Source: Affinundibacterium macrobrachii (GTDB lineage: Bacteria; Pseudomonadota; Gammaproteobacteria; Burkholderiales; Burkholderiaceae_D). Taken from it: DNA of 64,000 nt. Made by a program: the position numbers and the translations under genes. The notes beneath the pieces are model-generated. The model saw only the letters and a program-made list of their open reading frames with translations. It had not been told where the DNA came from and did no database searches. Numbering within the stretch: the stretch's first letter is position 1; every line of letters begins with the position of its first letter. The stretch spans positions 186,001 through 250,000 of the forward strand of contig NZ_BMYT01000003.1 in the NCBI RefSeq assembly GCF_014652415.1. The letters run 5' to 3'. Positions 28,952 to 38,710 of the stretch are shown one piece after another.

Positions 28952-29797
28952 TTATTCTCCTGCTGCTCGTAAAAACCGACTAATTACATCAATCTGACGA
29001 CGCAATTGGCCTTCAACCATATTCGCAAAAAAAGCAGCACCTTTCACACCAACATGTGTACGATCGAAAGCCGACTTCGCCGCGCCTTGCGGTTCGATTT
29101 TATTGGGATCAACAGCAACACCTGACTCTACTTTTGCAGCCGGTGGAGGTGGCGGTGCAACGGCCAAAGTATCTGCCTCAGCTTCTCCCATCGCTTGCAC
29201 TGCTGCATGGCTTTCTGCATTCAAAGGTAGCAACACCGTTTGCGTCTGTTGTGCAACCACTTCGATCGCATCCGCCCACGGCTTCAAGTTATTTTCTAAT
29301 ACACCATTGCGAAAACTACGTCGTGTTAATGGTGTCAACAAAACCGGCACCCCGCCCCATTGTTTCACTTCATTGACATAACGCGTCATATTCACTGGAA
29401 ATTCGGTGACCAAATCGGTCGATCGTCCTGGTTTACCGGGTTGATCATTATGTCCGAACTGAATCAAGACATAAGTGCTGATGCCACTGGCAGCCGATTG
29501 GCTTAATAATTCTTGTACACGATTCCATAAACCCTCGGCACGAAAACTGCCAGAACTGCGGCCACCACGCGCCAAGTTGACGCAATCGACTTCCGGCTTA
29601 AAACGCGCACACAAAGCATCGCCATAACCACTCTTAGTCGCCATAGTCGAATCACCGACAAGGATCACTCGCAGTTGAGGGCTACTTGATGGCAGCTGAG
29701 TCTGTGCCTGACCGCTGTGCGCCATTGATACAGCTAAGCTGATGCTCGCAGCACGCAGAAAAGTACGGAAATGATGTGAAGAAAAAAGATGTTTCAT
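28952..29797 (-). CDS. Rhamnogalacturonan acetylesterase (CE12, SGNH hydrolase)
   Basis: This secreted esterase removes acetyl groups from pectin, mainly rhamnogalacturonan. It has 281 residues with a signal peptide (SISLAVSMAHSGQAQ). SGNH blocks are present: nucleophile Ser in VGDSTMA, oxyanion Gly in ARGGRSSGSF, Asn in FGHNDQPG and the terminal His in DRTHVGVKGA with its Asp. A Pro/Ala-rich stretch near VAPPPPPAAK inserts before the last block. It heads the minus-strand run acetylesterase - GH28/CE8 - GH28, with gaps of 5 bp and an overlap, so it is an operon. Confidence 0.9.
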   Translation of the reverse strand: MKHLFSSHHFRTFLRAASISLAVSMAHSGQAQTQLPSSSPQLRVILVGDSTMATKSGYGDALCARFKPEVDCVNLARGGRSSGSFRAEGLWNRVQELLSQSAASGISTYVLIQFGHNDQPGKPGRSTDLVTEFPVNMTRYVNEVKQWGGVPVLLTPLTRRSFRNGVLENNLKPWADAIEVVAQQTQTVLLPLNAESHAAVQAMGEAEADTLAVAPPPPPAAKVESGVAVDPNKIEPQGAAKSAFDRTHVGVKGAAFFANMVEGQLRRQIDVISRFLRAAGE

Positions 29798-29885
29798 AGT
29801 CGATCCATATTCGTAATCTAGCTTTTCATCTGATCGAAGAACAAGCTAATTAGCTAACAAGCAGTATTTTTATCGAAGCAAAATC

Positions 29886-29941
29886 AAAAAAAGCCCGGCA
29901 TCTTTGGATCAATATGATCAGCTTGAATACCGGGCTTTTTT
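29886..29941. terminator. Rho-independent bidirectional terminator
   Basis: A GC-rich stem (aagcccggca... with its partner ...taccgggctt) is flanked by an A run on the left and a T run on the right. It lies downstream of the TonB-dependent receptor (minus strand) and before the acetylesterase operon, so it would stop receptor transcripts. The loop region contains a second small palindrome, ggatcaatatgatc. Confidence 0.85.
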
Positions 29942-30025
29942 CTATGGTCGACTTGCGAATCGCGCTAGCACAAACACGCAGTTGACCGTCTTTTACGACC
30001 TAATTAAAAAATGAAAACGCGTCAT

Positions 30026-32734
30026 TTAGAACGTATAGGTAACACGGGTATTGAAAGCACGGCCTAATGGGCTAGCCGCACTACTCAAATAACCGTTGTA
30101 TCCACTATGATTGGTCACAGGTGGATTCACATCAAACAAGTTATTCACACCGAATACGATGTTAAAGTTTTTAAAGCCTTTATAACTCATCGTGAAGTTG
30201 TACACCGTGTATTGCTCGATATCACGGTGATACTGCGCAGCGACCAAATTCTGATCGTGATAGCCCGTGTTGTAGTTCTGTGTCAACTGTGATGTCCAGT
30301 TACCGTTCGACCATGACAAGGCCAAGTTATGTTTCCAACGGAAAGTGATAATTGGCAAGCTACTAGTCGTGCCATTGCTAGCCAATCCAAAGCGACCGAT
30401 ATTAGAAGCCCACTCACCGCCTTTTTCCAATTGATTATCGAACTGCGTCAAGTAAGTACCGTTCAACTGCACTTTAAATGTGCCCAAATCAGATTTTGGG
30501 AAAGTGTAGTTGGTTGCCACGTCAATACCCGCCGCTTTTTGGCCACCCAAATTCATTGTCGTATTTTTGATGTACAACAATTTACCGGTTTCATCACGTA
30601 CAAAGTAGGCTGCATACTTGCTTGGATTTAAGAAGTAAGCTTGCTCAGGCAAATTCGCCAGCATGTCGTCCATCGTGACACGCCAGTAGTCAAACGACAT
30701 CGTCAAATTCTTCATTGGCTCAATCACCATACCCAAGGTGCCACCGACCGAGGTTTCTGGCACCAACTCAGCATTACTACCAGTTTGCTTAGGCAATTTC
30801 ACATTACATACCGTCGCTGCGACTAGCCCTGGCAATGGCTTACCCGTATTAGCAATCGCTGGAGTCGCACTTGGGCATTGCAAAGGATCATCCCATGCTG
30901 ATGAAGTTGTTGTCGTTGCACCTGGCAAACGATAACCGTAGCGATCAAATAGCGTCGGTGCGCGGAAACCCGTATTTGCTGAACCACGGAACATGATCAT
31001 GGAATTTGGCTGATAACGGAAACTCGCTTTTGGATTAAGCGTGTTACCGAAGTCACTAAAATGATCATCACGCAAAGCCAAGTTGACGTTTAATGCCTTG
31101 GTAACAGGAATTTCCAATTCCGCAAACAAGGCAGCGACATTGCGCGAACCCTGACCACGTGAAGGTGTGGATGCCGCATAGGTAGCTGCCAAACCGACGT
31201 CAGTTTTTACATCTTCGGTAGTATCACGATGGAAATCTGCACCCAAAGCCAAACCAACTGAGCCTGCTGACAAAGTCATGATTGGCTTACTCAAAGTTAA
31301 TTCAACACCAGTAAAGGTACTTTGCGAAACACGTAGCTTTTGACCATTGAGTGAAATACTATCGAGATACGCTTTACCAGTGGCATCTTGCAATCCAAAT
31401 GGATTTAGCACGCCGGTAGAAATACCTGACAACAATTTCGGACCATCTAATGCGCCAGAATCAAGATAAGCAACACGATCACTAATACCAATCACTAAAC
31501 CAGCTTTGTAATCCCAACCGCCGATCACACCTTCATCAGAAAAATTCAAGCGCTGATTCACTTGCTCGTCTTTCGTGATGTACATACCGGCATCCGCTAC
31601 GCTCCAAGTAACCAATAAAGGAGCACCATTGGTACCCGCTACCGCAGGTACACCACCGCTACCGCCCGGATACCATTTACTCGTTGATGGCAACAAGGCA
31701 GTGACACCATTCGCAGCCAAACTGGTGGTTGGAATCTTAGTGCCAAAGATTTGACCTTGACCGCGCGAATAATCGACAGAAAAAATGTGATCATCACTGA
31801 ATTTTTTAGTCGCCTTCGCAAAGAAAGTTAATTGCTCACGACCATAAATCGCTGTGTTGTAATTGCGATTATCGATAACGCAGGTATTCTTACCACCTTG
31901 GATCGAGTATGGCGCTAAGCAACCGCTGGAATAATAGGGATTGGCAGCCGCAAACGATTTATTGCTAGGAATCGTAAAGTTTGCTGGGCTAGCAAAACCG
32001 CCACTTGCCAATGAAGGCGCACGGCCGATGCTGCTTAACAATTCATTCGAAGTCAATTCAGCACGATCAGATGCAGCCAAACGACTACGACGTAAACCAT
32101 CTATGGTTGCGTATACGTTCCAACCATCTTTTTGCAAATCACCTGCACCAACGGTCGCACTAATGCGTTTCTCATCGCCGCCACCTTCACGTTGTGGATC
32201 AAGAATCTGACCTGTGATCGTGGCGCCTTTAAAATCACGTTTGGTAATGAAGTTAACAACACCGCCAATCGCGTCAGAACCATAAATCGAAGAAGCGCCA
32301 TCGTTCAAAATTTCAACGCGAGCAATTGCGCTCATCGGAATCACATCAAGATTTGCATAACCATCTGCAATCGCTTCATTGGCGAGGCGACGACCATTTA
32401 ATAAGACCAAAGTACGATTCACACCCAAACCACGCAAATTGATATTGGTGCCGGAACCAGCGTTTGACGGTGCCAATGAATTCGATTGTGGCAGTGCCAT
32501 CATCAAGTCGGCTAAGGTGGTCATGCCACGTTTTTCAAATTCTTCACCAGATACACTGGTGATCGGTAAAGATGCTTCACTTGCAAGGCGTTTGATCGAC
32601 GAACCTGTTACCTCAACGCGCATGGGTTCTTGCGCGGAAGCTTGTTGCATCAGACCCATTACAGCAATGGTAATTGCGGACAAGGCCAATTGTTTTACTG
32701 GTGATTTCTTTGGATTTTTCATGCTAAATTGCAT
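30026..32734 (-). CDS. TonB-dependent receptor (pectin oligosaccharide locus)
   Basis: This outer-membrane transporter has 902 residues. A signal peptide (LALSAITIAVMGLMQQASAQ) leads to the TonB-box region MRVEVTGSSIKR, a plug (LADLMMALPQSNS, INLRGLGVNRTLVLLNGRR, VEILNDGASSIYGSDAIGG) and a long barrel ending FNTRVTYTF. The GSSIKR and LLNGRR text is typical of the large xanthomonad/caulobacterial-type carbohydrate receptors. The ATG at 32734 follows taggagac; a GTG just before it is less likely. It lies between the pectinase operon and garD/udh, so pectic oligosaccharides are the likely cargo. Confidence 0.9.
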   Translation of the reverse strand: MQFSMKNPKKSPVKQLALSAITIAVMGLMQQASAQEPMRVEVTGSSIKRLASEASLPITSVSGEEFEKRGMTTLADLMMALPQSNSLAPSNAGSGTNINLRGLGVNRTLVLLNGRRLANEAIADGYANLDVIPMSAIARVEILNDGASSIYGSDAIGGVVNFITKRDFKGATITGQILDPQREGGGDEKRISATVGAGDLQKDGWNVYATIDGLRRSRLAASDRAELTSNELLSSIGRAPSLASGGFASPANFTIPSNKSFAAANPYYSSGCLAPYSIQGGKNTCVIDNRNYNTAIYGREQLTFFAKATKKFSDDHIFSVDYSRGQGQIFGTKIPTTSLAANGVTALLPSTSKWYPGGSGGVPAVAGTNGAPLLVTWSVADAGMYITKDEQVNQRLNFSDEGVIGGWDYKAGLVIGISDRVAYLDSGALDGPKLLSGISTGVLNPFGLQDATGKAYLDSISLNGQKLRVSQSTFTGVELTLSKPIMTLSAGSVGLALGADFHRDTTEDVKTDVGLAATYAASTPSRGQGSRNVAALFAELEIPVTKALNVNLALRDDHFSDFGNTLNPKASFRYQPNSMIMFRGSANTGFRAPTLFDRYGYRLPGATTTTSSAWDDPLQCPSATPAIANTGKPLPGLVAATVCNVKLPKQTGSNAELVPETSVGGTLGMVIEPMKNLTMSFDYWRVTMDDMLANLPEQAYFLNPSKYAAYFVRDETGKLLYIKNTTMNLGGQKAAGIDVATNYTFPKSDLGTFKVQLNGTYLTQFDNQLEKGGEWASNIGRFGLASNGTTSSLPIITFRWKHNLALSWSNGNWTSQLTQNYNTGYHDQNLVAAQYHRDIEQYTVYNFTMSYKGFKNFNIVFGVNNLFDVNPPVTNHSGYNGYLSSAASPLGRAFNTRVTYTF

Positions 32735-32973
32735 CACTGTCTCCTACTATTTTTAAATTGAAGCCCATCCATCGCCGAGTATTTTTTCTCTTTGCACGGT
32801 GAGACCTTAGTCGGCGTACCTCGCGTACCCGTTGCCGTCGCGACGAAGGGCAGCGTGCTGCACCGAGGTCTGAGCGGTCAATTTTTACTACAAATTCTGT
32901 TCGCTATCTTGCGCCTAGCGATTGCATATCACTTACAAACAAAAACACTGCACAAAGTGCGATCAATTCATCA

Positions 32974-33663
32974 CTAACCGCGTGAAAAAGTTCTAGTCAC
33001 GCGCTCAAGATGTGCGCGCATGGCACGCCGCGCCTCAGCTGGATCATGTGCCACAATCGCTTGTAAAATTTGGCGATGATCACCCAAGGTTTGCTGACGC
33101 AATTCTTCGGTTTGAAAATGTTCCTTCAACCGATGCCATAAACTACCGCGCTGATTCCACAGATATTCCATGGTGCCAACCAAAGCACTATTACCAGTAG
33201 CACGCGCAATCGATAAATGAAATTCACGATCCGCTTGCTCATTACTAGCTGGATTGTGATGATGCTTTTCCATCTCCAATACGGCTTTCCAAATCGCATC
33301 AATCGCACTATCGGTAGCGACTCGCGCCGCAATCGCCACCACTTCTGCTTCAATCAAACGACGCGCTGACAAAACTTCAAATGGACCGGGTCCGACTTCG
33401 GGTATCGCTTCTTCCACCTGCTCATCGCACAAATACACACCAGAGCCACCGCGCACCTCAAGTACGCCACCTAATTCCAAGGCCAGTACCGCCTCGCGCA
33501 GCGAAGCGCGACTGACTTGCAAGCGCGCCGCTAACTCACGCTCCGACGGCAAACGATCACCCGCGATTAATCCTGTTTCCGCAATCAATGATTGAATACG
33601 ATTTGCCACCACGCGATATAGACGCGGCTCATGCTCGCTAGCGGAAAACATTTTTTTACTCAT
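32974..33663 (-). CDS. GntR-family (FadR subfamily) regulator, ExuR/UxuR-like
   Basis: This is a repressor of 229 residues. The winged helix (about 10-80) reads GDRLPSERELAARLQVSRASLREAVLALE; the FCD domain (about 95-220) has the metal-binding pattern DREFHLSIARATGNSAL and LGDHRQILQAI. It is divergent from garD, and the spacer between them has three TGGTnnGACCA-type palindromes of the kind bound by hexuronate regulators of this family. Autoregulation and control of garD-udh by galacturonate or a derivative is the likely role. The name ExuR is not assigned because the effector is unknown. Confidence 0.9.
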   Translation of the reverse strand: MSKKMFSASEHEPRLYRVVANRIQSLIAETGLIAGDRLPSERELAARLQVSRASLREAVLALELGGVLEVRGGSGVYLCDEQVEEAIPEVGPGPFEVLSARRLIEAEVVAIAARVATDSAIDAIWKAVLEMEKHHHNPASNEQADREFHLSIARATGNSALVGTMEYLWNQRGSLWHRLKEHFQTEELRQQTLGDHRQILQAIVAHDPAEARRAMRAHLERVTRTFSRG

Positions 33664-33755
33664 TGCATCGTCTTCTTAATTACAACCTTTGCTTACTTTC
33701 ACTTATCTCTCGAAAGCCTATCAGCGCCAATCTAGCTGTCTCTATTTTGCCGCAT

Positions 33756-33788
33756 TTGGTAAGACCATTCTAATGTGGTTAGACCAAT
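33756..33788. promoter_or_regulatory. Paired FadR-type operators next to the GntR gene
   Basis: Two near-palindromes, ttggtaagaccatt (33756-33769) and gtggttagaccaat (33775-33788), lie 19 bp apart. Both fit a TGGTnnGACCA consensus. They sit about 95-125 bp upstream of the regulator start, so autorepression is plausible. Confidence 0.7.
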
Positions 33789-34053
33789 TTTGCAATGTGG
33801 ACTAGCCAAATATTTTTTTTGGTGGCATACTCACCACATCAAGAAAGCTCCAAAGAGAGTCGAAATCGATCGCGTACAAGGCGCGTCTTTTTCCTTAAGC
33901 CACCAAGATCACAGTAGCAGTACCCAGAAGCAAGCAAGAAAACAAGAGCAATGCAACACGGAAGAGACTTCTACCCTGTGCATTCGATTGGCATCACAAC
34001 TGGATATCTAGTTAGGATTTTTGTAGTCGTGAAACGACAAATAGATTACAGAA

Positions 34054-34070
34054 TACTGGTCAGACCAGAA
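34054..34070. promoter_or_regulatory. FadR-type operator upstream of garD
   Basis: The sequence ctggtcagaccag inside tactggtcagaccagaa is a nearly perfect palindrome that shares the TGGTnnGACCA core with the two sites at 33756-33788. It is about 95 bp upstream of the garD start, consistent with overlap of its promoter. The rest of the 33664-34163 spacer has no open frame of note. Confidence 0.75.
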
Positions 34071-34163
34071 TCAAAAAATCCACTGGCGAACACTGGTGAA
34101 TTCAGTGATGTGTGACTAAGGCAAAAAAGAACGACGAATAAAAAGACTGGAAGAGAGGAAAAG

Positions 34164-35726
34164 ATGGCTACAGATACACCGACTCCCTTATTCATACGCA
34201 TGCATGAAAAGGATAACGTCGCCATCGTCGTCAACGACGGCGGCCTGCCCGCAGGCACGCAATTTCAAAACGGCCTACGCTTAATAGAAGCAGTACCACA
34301 AGGACATAAACTTGCGCTGATCGATATCGCAAAAGATCAAGCGATTACCCGCTACAACGTGACGATTGGCTATGCGCAAACTGATATCGCCGCAGGTAGT
34401 TGGATCCAAGAAAACATGGTGCAGTTGCCGCCAGCGCGCGAGCTTCACAATCTTCCTATCGCGAACCGCAAAGCACCTGAGTTACCAGCATTAGAAGGCT
34501 ATACCTTTCAAGGCTTCCGCAATCCCGATGGCAGTGTTGGCACGCGCAATATTTTAGCTATTACCACCACAGTGCAATGTGTGGCTGGCGTGGTTGACTA
34601 TGCGGTCAAACGAATTAAAGAAGAACTATTACCCAAGTATCCGAACGTCGATGATGTCGTTGGACTAGAGCATAGCTATGGCTGCGGCGTAGCGATTGAT
34701 GCTCCGGATGCGATGATACCAATACGCACAGTACGCAACATTAGTCTCAATCCTAATTTTGGCGGACAGACTATGGTGGTCAGTTTAGGTTGCGAGAAAT
34801 TACAACCGACTCGATTGTTTCCAAAATCAGTGATCCCGATTCAAGTACAAGCACAAACGCAGACCGAACCCGATGTAGTGTGCTTGCAAGACGCTGCCCA
34901 TATTGGTTTTCAAAGCATGATCACAAGTATTATGCAAACCGCTGAGAAACACTTAGCGACACTCAATCAACGTCAACGCGAAACCTGCCCAGCCTCTGAG
35001 TTAGTGGTGGGTGTGCAATGTGGCGGCAGTGATGCATTCTCTGGCGTTACTGCCAATCCAGCGGTAGGTTTTGCAACGGATTTATTAGTACGTGCTGGCG
35101 CGACCGTGATGTTTTCAGAAGTGACTGAAGTGCGTGATGGGATTGATCAACTAACCTCACGCGCAGCAACGCCAGAAATCGCCGAGGCCATGATCCGCGA
35201 AATGGATTGGTATGATCAATACCTCAAACGTGGCGGTGTCGATCGCAGTGCCAATACAACGCCTGGCAACAAAAAAGGCGGCCTATCGAACATCGTTGAA
35301 AAAGCCATGGGTTCTATCGTGAAATCGGGCAGTGCTGCGATCACTGGCGTATTATCACCGGGCGAAAAATTGACACAAAAAGGCTTAATCTATGCAGCTA
35401 CGCCAGCCAGCGATTTCATCTGCGGCACACTGCAAACTGCCGCCGGCATGAATTTGCATATTTTCACTACGGGCCGTGGAACACCTTATGGCTTAGCTGC
35501 GGTACCGGTAATTAAAGTCGCTACCCGTAATGATTTAGCACGACGTTGGCATGATCTAATGGACATTAACGCTGGTCGTATCGCCAGCGGTGAAGCAACG
35601 ATTGAAGAATTGGGCTGGGAATTATTTCACTTCATGTTAGAAGTCGCCAGCGGTAAAAAGACTTGGGCAGAATATTGGAAACTGCATAATGCGCTGGTGT
35701 TGTTTAATCCAGCGCCGATTACTTGA
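34164..35726 (+). CDS. garD: Galactarate dehydratase
   Basis: This enzyme converts galactarate (mucate) to 5-dehydro-4-deoxy-D-glucarate (EC 4.2.1.42), an iron-dependent cytosolic lyase. The product has 520 residues, close to E. coli GarD. It aligns along its length from memory: N-terminal SAF domain ([19 protein letters not shown]), then [91 protein letters not shown] and the terminal FNPAPIT. The start follows gagagg. udh lies 98 bp downstream. Its product feeds kdgD at 2371, about 32 kb away. Confidence 0.95.
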   Translation: MATDTPTPLFIRMHEKDNVAIVVNDGGLPAGTQFQNGLRLIEAVPQGHKLALIDIAKDQAITRYNVTIGYAQTDIAAGSWIQENMVQLPPARELHNLPIANRKAPELPALEGYTFQGFRNPDGSVGTRNILAITTTVQCVAGVVDYAVKRIKEELLPKYPNVDDVVGLEHSYGCGVAIDAPDAMIPIRTVRNISLNPNFGGQTMVVSLGCEKLQPTRLFPKSVIPIQVQAQTQTEPDVVCLQDAAHIGFQSMITSIMQTAEKHLATLNQRQRETCPASELVVGVQCGGSDAFSGVTANPAVGFATDLLVRAGATVMFSEVTEVRDGIDQLTSRAATPEIAEAMIREMDWYDQYLKRGGVDRSANTTPGNKKGGLSNIVEKAMGSIVKSGSAAITGVLSPGEKLTQKGLIYAATPASDFICGTLQTAAGMNLHIFTTGRGTPYGLAAVPVIKVATRNDLARRWHDLMDINAGRIASGEATIEELGWELFHFMLEVASGKKTWAEYWKLHNALVLFNPAPIT

Positions 35727-35767
35727 TGACGACACTGATAATACAAAAAGATTTAACCGTGATAAAT

Positions 35768-35793
35768 CCCTTCTCCCAAATGCAGGAGAAGGA
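35768..35793. repeat. Short hairpin between garD and udh
   Basis: The arms ccttctcc and ggagaagg around a seven-base loop resemble the short palindromic repeats at 226-381. There is no T run, so it is not a clear terminator, and co-transcription of garD and udh remains likely. Confidence 0.45.
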
Positions 35794-35824
35794 ATTTAAT
35801 AATACAAAATAGTTGAGAACGACC

Positions 35825-36640
35825 ATGACGACAAATCAAAAACCATTTAAACGTATTTTATTAACCGGTGCAGCAGGTGGTCTCGGACGCATTTTGCGTG
35901 AGCGCATCAAGCCTTGGGCAGAGATCGTACGCTTGAGCGATATCAGCGATATGGGCGCCGCACAAGCCGGTGAAGAAGTGGTGCAATGTGATCTCGCTGA
36001 TAAAGCAGCGGTGCACGCTTTGATGAAAGATGTCGATGTTGTTTTGCACTTTGGTGGCATCTCGACTGAGAATAATTTTGAAGCCATCATGCGTGCCAAT
36101 ATTCAAGGTACGTACAACATCTATGAAGCTGTTCATCAAGCGGGTGTCAAGCGTGTGGTATTTGCAAGTTCGAACCATGCGGTTGGATTCTACAAAACCA
36201 CCGATTACATCGACGCCAATAGCCCACGCCGCCCAGATGGCATGTACGGTATTAGCAAATGCTTTGGCGAAGATTTATCGCGTTATTACTACGATAGATT
36301 CGGTATCGAGACAGTCTGTCTACGCATAGGTTCATCCTTCCCAGAACCGATCAATAAGCGGATGCTAGTCACTTACTTTAGCTATGACGATTTAGTAGAA
36401 ATGCTGCGCTGCTGCCTATTCACGCCACGTGTTGGTCATACGATTGCATTTGGCATGTCAGACAACCCAGCAAGCTGGTGGGACAACCGCTATGCAAGCC
36501 ATCTTGGCTACCAAGCAAAAGACAGCTCAACACAATTCGCACATAAATTCCCCGATAGTGGCGACTATCCTGAGAAAGACGACATCACCACCATTTATCA
36601 GGGCGGCGGATTTTTACTGACGGGTCCGCAGTACATATAG
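35825..36640 (+). CDS. udh: Uronate dehydrogenase (NAD-dependent)
   Basis: This enzyme oxidises galacturonate or glucuronate to the aldarolactone with NAD+ (EC 1.1.1.203). It has 271 residues and is an extended-SDR protein. The cofactor loop is TGAAGGLG; the catalytic set is Ser in FASSNHAVGFY, Tyr and Lys in YGISKCFGE. Further family text is LHFGGISTENNF, RIGSSFPEP and ASWWDNRYA. The ATG at 35825 is preferred over a TTG four codons earlier. It directly follows garD. Together with the SMP-30 lactonase at 6688 it supplies galactarate to GarD. Confidence 0.94.
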   Translation: MTTNQKPFKRILLTGAAGGLGRILRERIKPWAEIVRLSDISDMGAAQAGEEVVQCDLADKAAVHALMKDVDVVLHFGGISTENNFEAIMRANIQGTYNIYEAVHQAGVKRVVFASSNHAVGFYKTTDYIDANSPRRPDGMYGISKCFGEDLSRYYYDRFGIETVCLRIGSSFPEPINKRMLVTYFSYDDLVEMLRCCLFTPRVGHTIAFGMSDNPASWWDNRYASHLGYQAKDSSTQFAHKFPDSGDYPEKDDITTIYQGGGFLLTGPQYI

Positions 36641-36877
36641 CGAATCGCAAATCGCGAATCAATGGTCAAAAATCGAAACGCATATCAATGCTATTCAACC
36701 CCTCGGCGCAATCAGCCATGCCTCGCGCCGAGGTGAATATGATGCAATTCTAATTTTGATTATCAAATAATATCCAGTTCCCCACCTCCAGCACCAATCC
36801 CCTACAACTACACCATTAACTATTTCAAGCCTCCCACAGGAAAAACCGTCTCGATTTAGAGTAAATTAAATTTTACT

Positions 36878-36899
36878 TGCGCACTTATATAAGTGCGCA
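36878..36899. promoter_or_regulatory. Perfect 22-bp palindrome at the MarR promoter
   Basis: The arm tgcgcacttat is followed directly by its exact complement, giving 22 bp without a mismatch. It ends 13 bp before the chosen ATG of the MarR gene, where a repressor could block the promoter or ribosome access. This fits a MarR autoregulatory operator. The preceding 36641-36877 region is A/T-rich with nothing else seen. Confidence 0.7.
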
Positions 36900-36912
36900 T
36901 ATACTTTCCTTT

Positions 36913-37380
36913 ATGGAAAAACTTGGAACACGATTACGTCATTTAATTGACTTACTAGACTCAGCAGTCGCCTCAACGTATAGCGAAGCAGGTTTGAGGT
37001 ATCGGCCACGATATACACCCATCGTAAGAGCCTTGACCGAATCTGAACCACTCACAATCAATCAGATTGCGAAGTTAGCGGGGATTACACAGCCAGCGGC
37101 AACACAAACCATTGCACTGATGGTGAAAGATGACATTGTGAAAATAAACACTGAAAGTAAAGATGGACGTCATAAATTTGTGAGATTCACAGATCATGGC
37201 AGAGCTATGTTGCCACTACTTACCGCTCATTGGGAGGCAACAACCGAGGCAACAAAAGAACTTGAATCCGAACTCCCCTATTCTCTAACTGAAATAGTAA
37301 AAGCAGCTACATCCCGACTCGAGGAAAAGCCGTTTGCCGCTCGGCTAAAAGAGGCGCATCAGAAAAAAATCGGACGATAA
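36913..37380 (+). CDS. MarR-family transcriptional regulator
   Basis: This is a small winged-helix repressor of 155 residues. The recognition region reads PLTINQIAKLAGITQPAATQTI, followed by the wing DIVKINTESKDGRHKFVRFTDHG, typical of MarR. The ATG at 36913 was chosen; the frame extends upstream to a TTG inside the 22-bp palindrome. Its stop is 1 bp before the S41 protease start, so the two form an operon. The two genes are more A/T-rich than the sugar genes around them, which may mean separate acquisition. The ligand is unknown. Confidence 0.88.
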   Translation: MEKLGTRLRHLIDLLDSAVASTYSEAGLRYRPRYTPIVRALTESEPLTINQIAKLAGITQPAATQTIALMVKDDIVKINTESKDGRHKFVRFTDHGRAMLPLLTAHWEATTEATKELESELPYSLTEIVKAATSRLEEKPFAARLKEAHQKKIGR

Positions 37381-37381
37381 A

Positions 37382-38710
37382 ATGAAGATTCTTATTCGTA
37401 TATTGTTGTTACTTTCTGTATTTAACAACTTGGAATCACATGCACAAAAAAAATCCCCAGATCTCACGGCTAACGAAAAATATGCGGTGCTGCAATCGCT
37501 AAAAACAAACTTATTAGAAAACTATATTTTCCCAGATAAGGCTCATAAAGCGATCAACTTCCTTGAGGCAAGGCAAAAAAGTGGATCGTATGAAAAAATT
37601 TCAGATCCAAACAAATATGCGGAAGTTTTAACAAACGACATCATGTCTGTGATTAAAGACAAGCATTTCAACTTGTTTTTTGATCCTGAACGCACAGAAG
37701 ATGAATTGCGAGCAAAGTTGAGTAAAGAGGACGAAAAATATCTTGAGCAAAAAGAACTAGAAAAAGCACGACGAGATAATTTTGGTTTCAAAGAACTTCG
37801 AATTTTAGATGGCAACATCGGGTACCTAAATTTGACTGGATTTTATGACCTTAAAAATGCTGCTCAAACCGTGAATAGCACAATGCGCTTCTTTGAAGGG
37901 ACATCAGCAATCATTATTGATCTACGATATAACCGAGGCGGAGCATCAGACTTAGCTCAATATCTAACTAGTTTCTTTTTCAACGATGAAACTACACTCT
38001 TATTTGATTTTCATACACGGCAAGGTAACAAGACTGATCATAAACAATACCTTACCTTCCCTTATGTTGAAGGACGACGGAGACCAGAGCTACCTGTTTA
38101 CATTCTAACTAGTCAATTTTCATTCTCCGCATCTGAAGGCTTTTCATACTCAATGCAAAGTACAAAAAGAGCTACCGTGGTAGGAGAAACCACAGGCGGT
38201 GGCGCAAATATGTGGACGGGAAAAATAATTGATAAAAGATTCTACGCGCATATTCCAAACGCAAGACCAGTCGATCCTAGAACCCAAACTAACTGGGAAG
38301 GTATTGGTGTAGCTCCAGACTTAAAGGTGTCAGCCACGCTAGCTTTACCAATAGCCCACGCGCTCGCTTTAGAGAAACTCATGTTGGCTGACTCAGCAAA
38401 TGCATCAAGCTACAAATGGCATCTCGCGACTGCAAAATCAAATCTAAAACCTATACAAATTACAGAAGAGCACTTAAAGAAATTTGTTGGAAACTACGAA
38501 GGAAAATCCATCATTTTCGAAGATGGACAGCTTTACTTGCGTTGGAAAGGTACGAATTGCAAGCTAATTCCCATGTCTGAAAATCTTTTTCGTGTGGACG
38601 AATTCGACTACTTTCGTATCGAATTTATTTATGACACAAATGATCAGGTCAGCCTAAAAATAATTAACGATAATGGTAGTGAGTTTGTATCGATGCGAGT
38701 GGCGAACTAA
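37382..38710 (+). CDS. S41-family peptidase (C-terminal-processing/IRBP-like), exported
   Basis: This is a secreted or periplasmic serine protease-like protein of 442 residues with a signal peptide (ILIRILLLLSVFNNLESHAQ). An N-terminal IRBP-type helical domain (about 28-130) is followed by the S41 core: GYLNLTGFY, IIIDLRYNRGG (about 177-187) and the nucleophile Ser249 in QFSFSASEGF, then GETTGGGAN. No PDZ domain is evident. The last 80 residues form a beta-rich extension (VGNYEGKSIIFEDGQLYLRW) like those of related secreted S41 proteins. It is coupled to the MarR gene. The substrate is unknown. Confidence 0.85.
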   Translation: MKILIRILLLLSVFNNLESHAQKKSPDLTANEKYAVLQSLKTNLLENYIFPDKAHKAINFLEARQKSGSYEKISDPNKYAEVLTNDIMSVIKDKHFNLFFDPERTEDELRAKLSKEDEKYLEQKELEKARRDNFGFKELRILDGNIGYLNLTGFYDLKNAAQTVNSTMRFFEGTSAIIIDLRYNRGGASDLAQYLTSFFFNDETTLLFDFHTRQGNKTDHKQYLTFPYVEGRRRPELPVYILTSQFSFSASEGFSYSMQSTKRATVVGETTGGGANMWTGKIIDKRFYAHIPNARPVDPRTQTNWEGIGVAPDLKVSATLALPIAHALALEKLMLADSANASSYKWHLATAKSNLKPIQITEEHLKKFVGNYEGKSIIFEDGQLYLRWKGTNCKLIPMSENLFRVDEFDYFRIEFIYDTNDQVSLKIINDNGSEFVSMRVAN

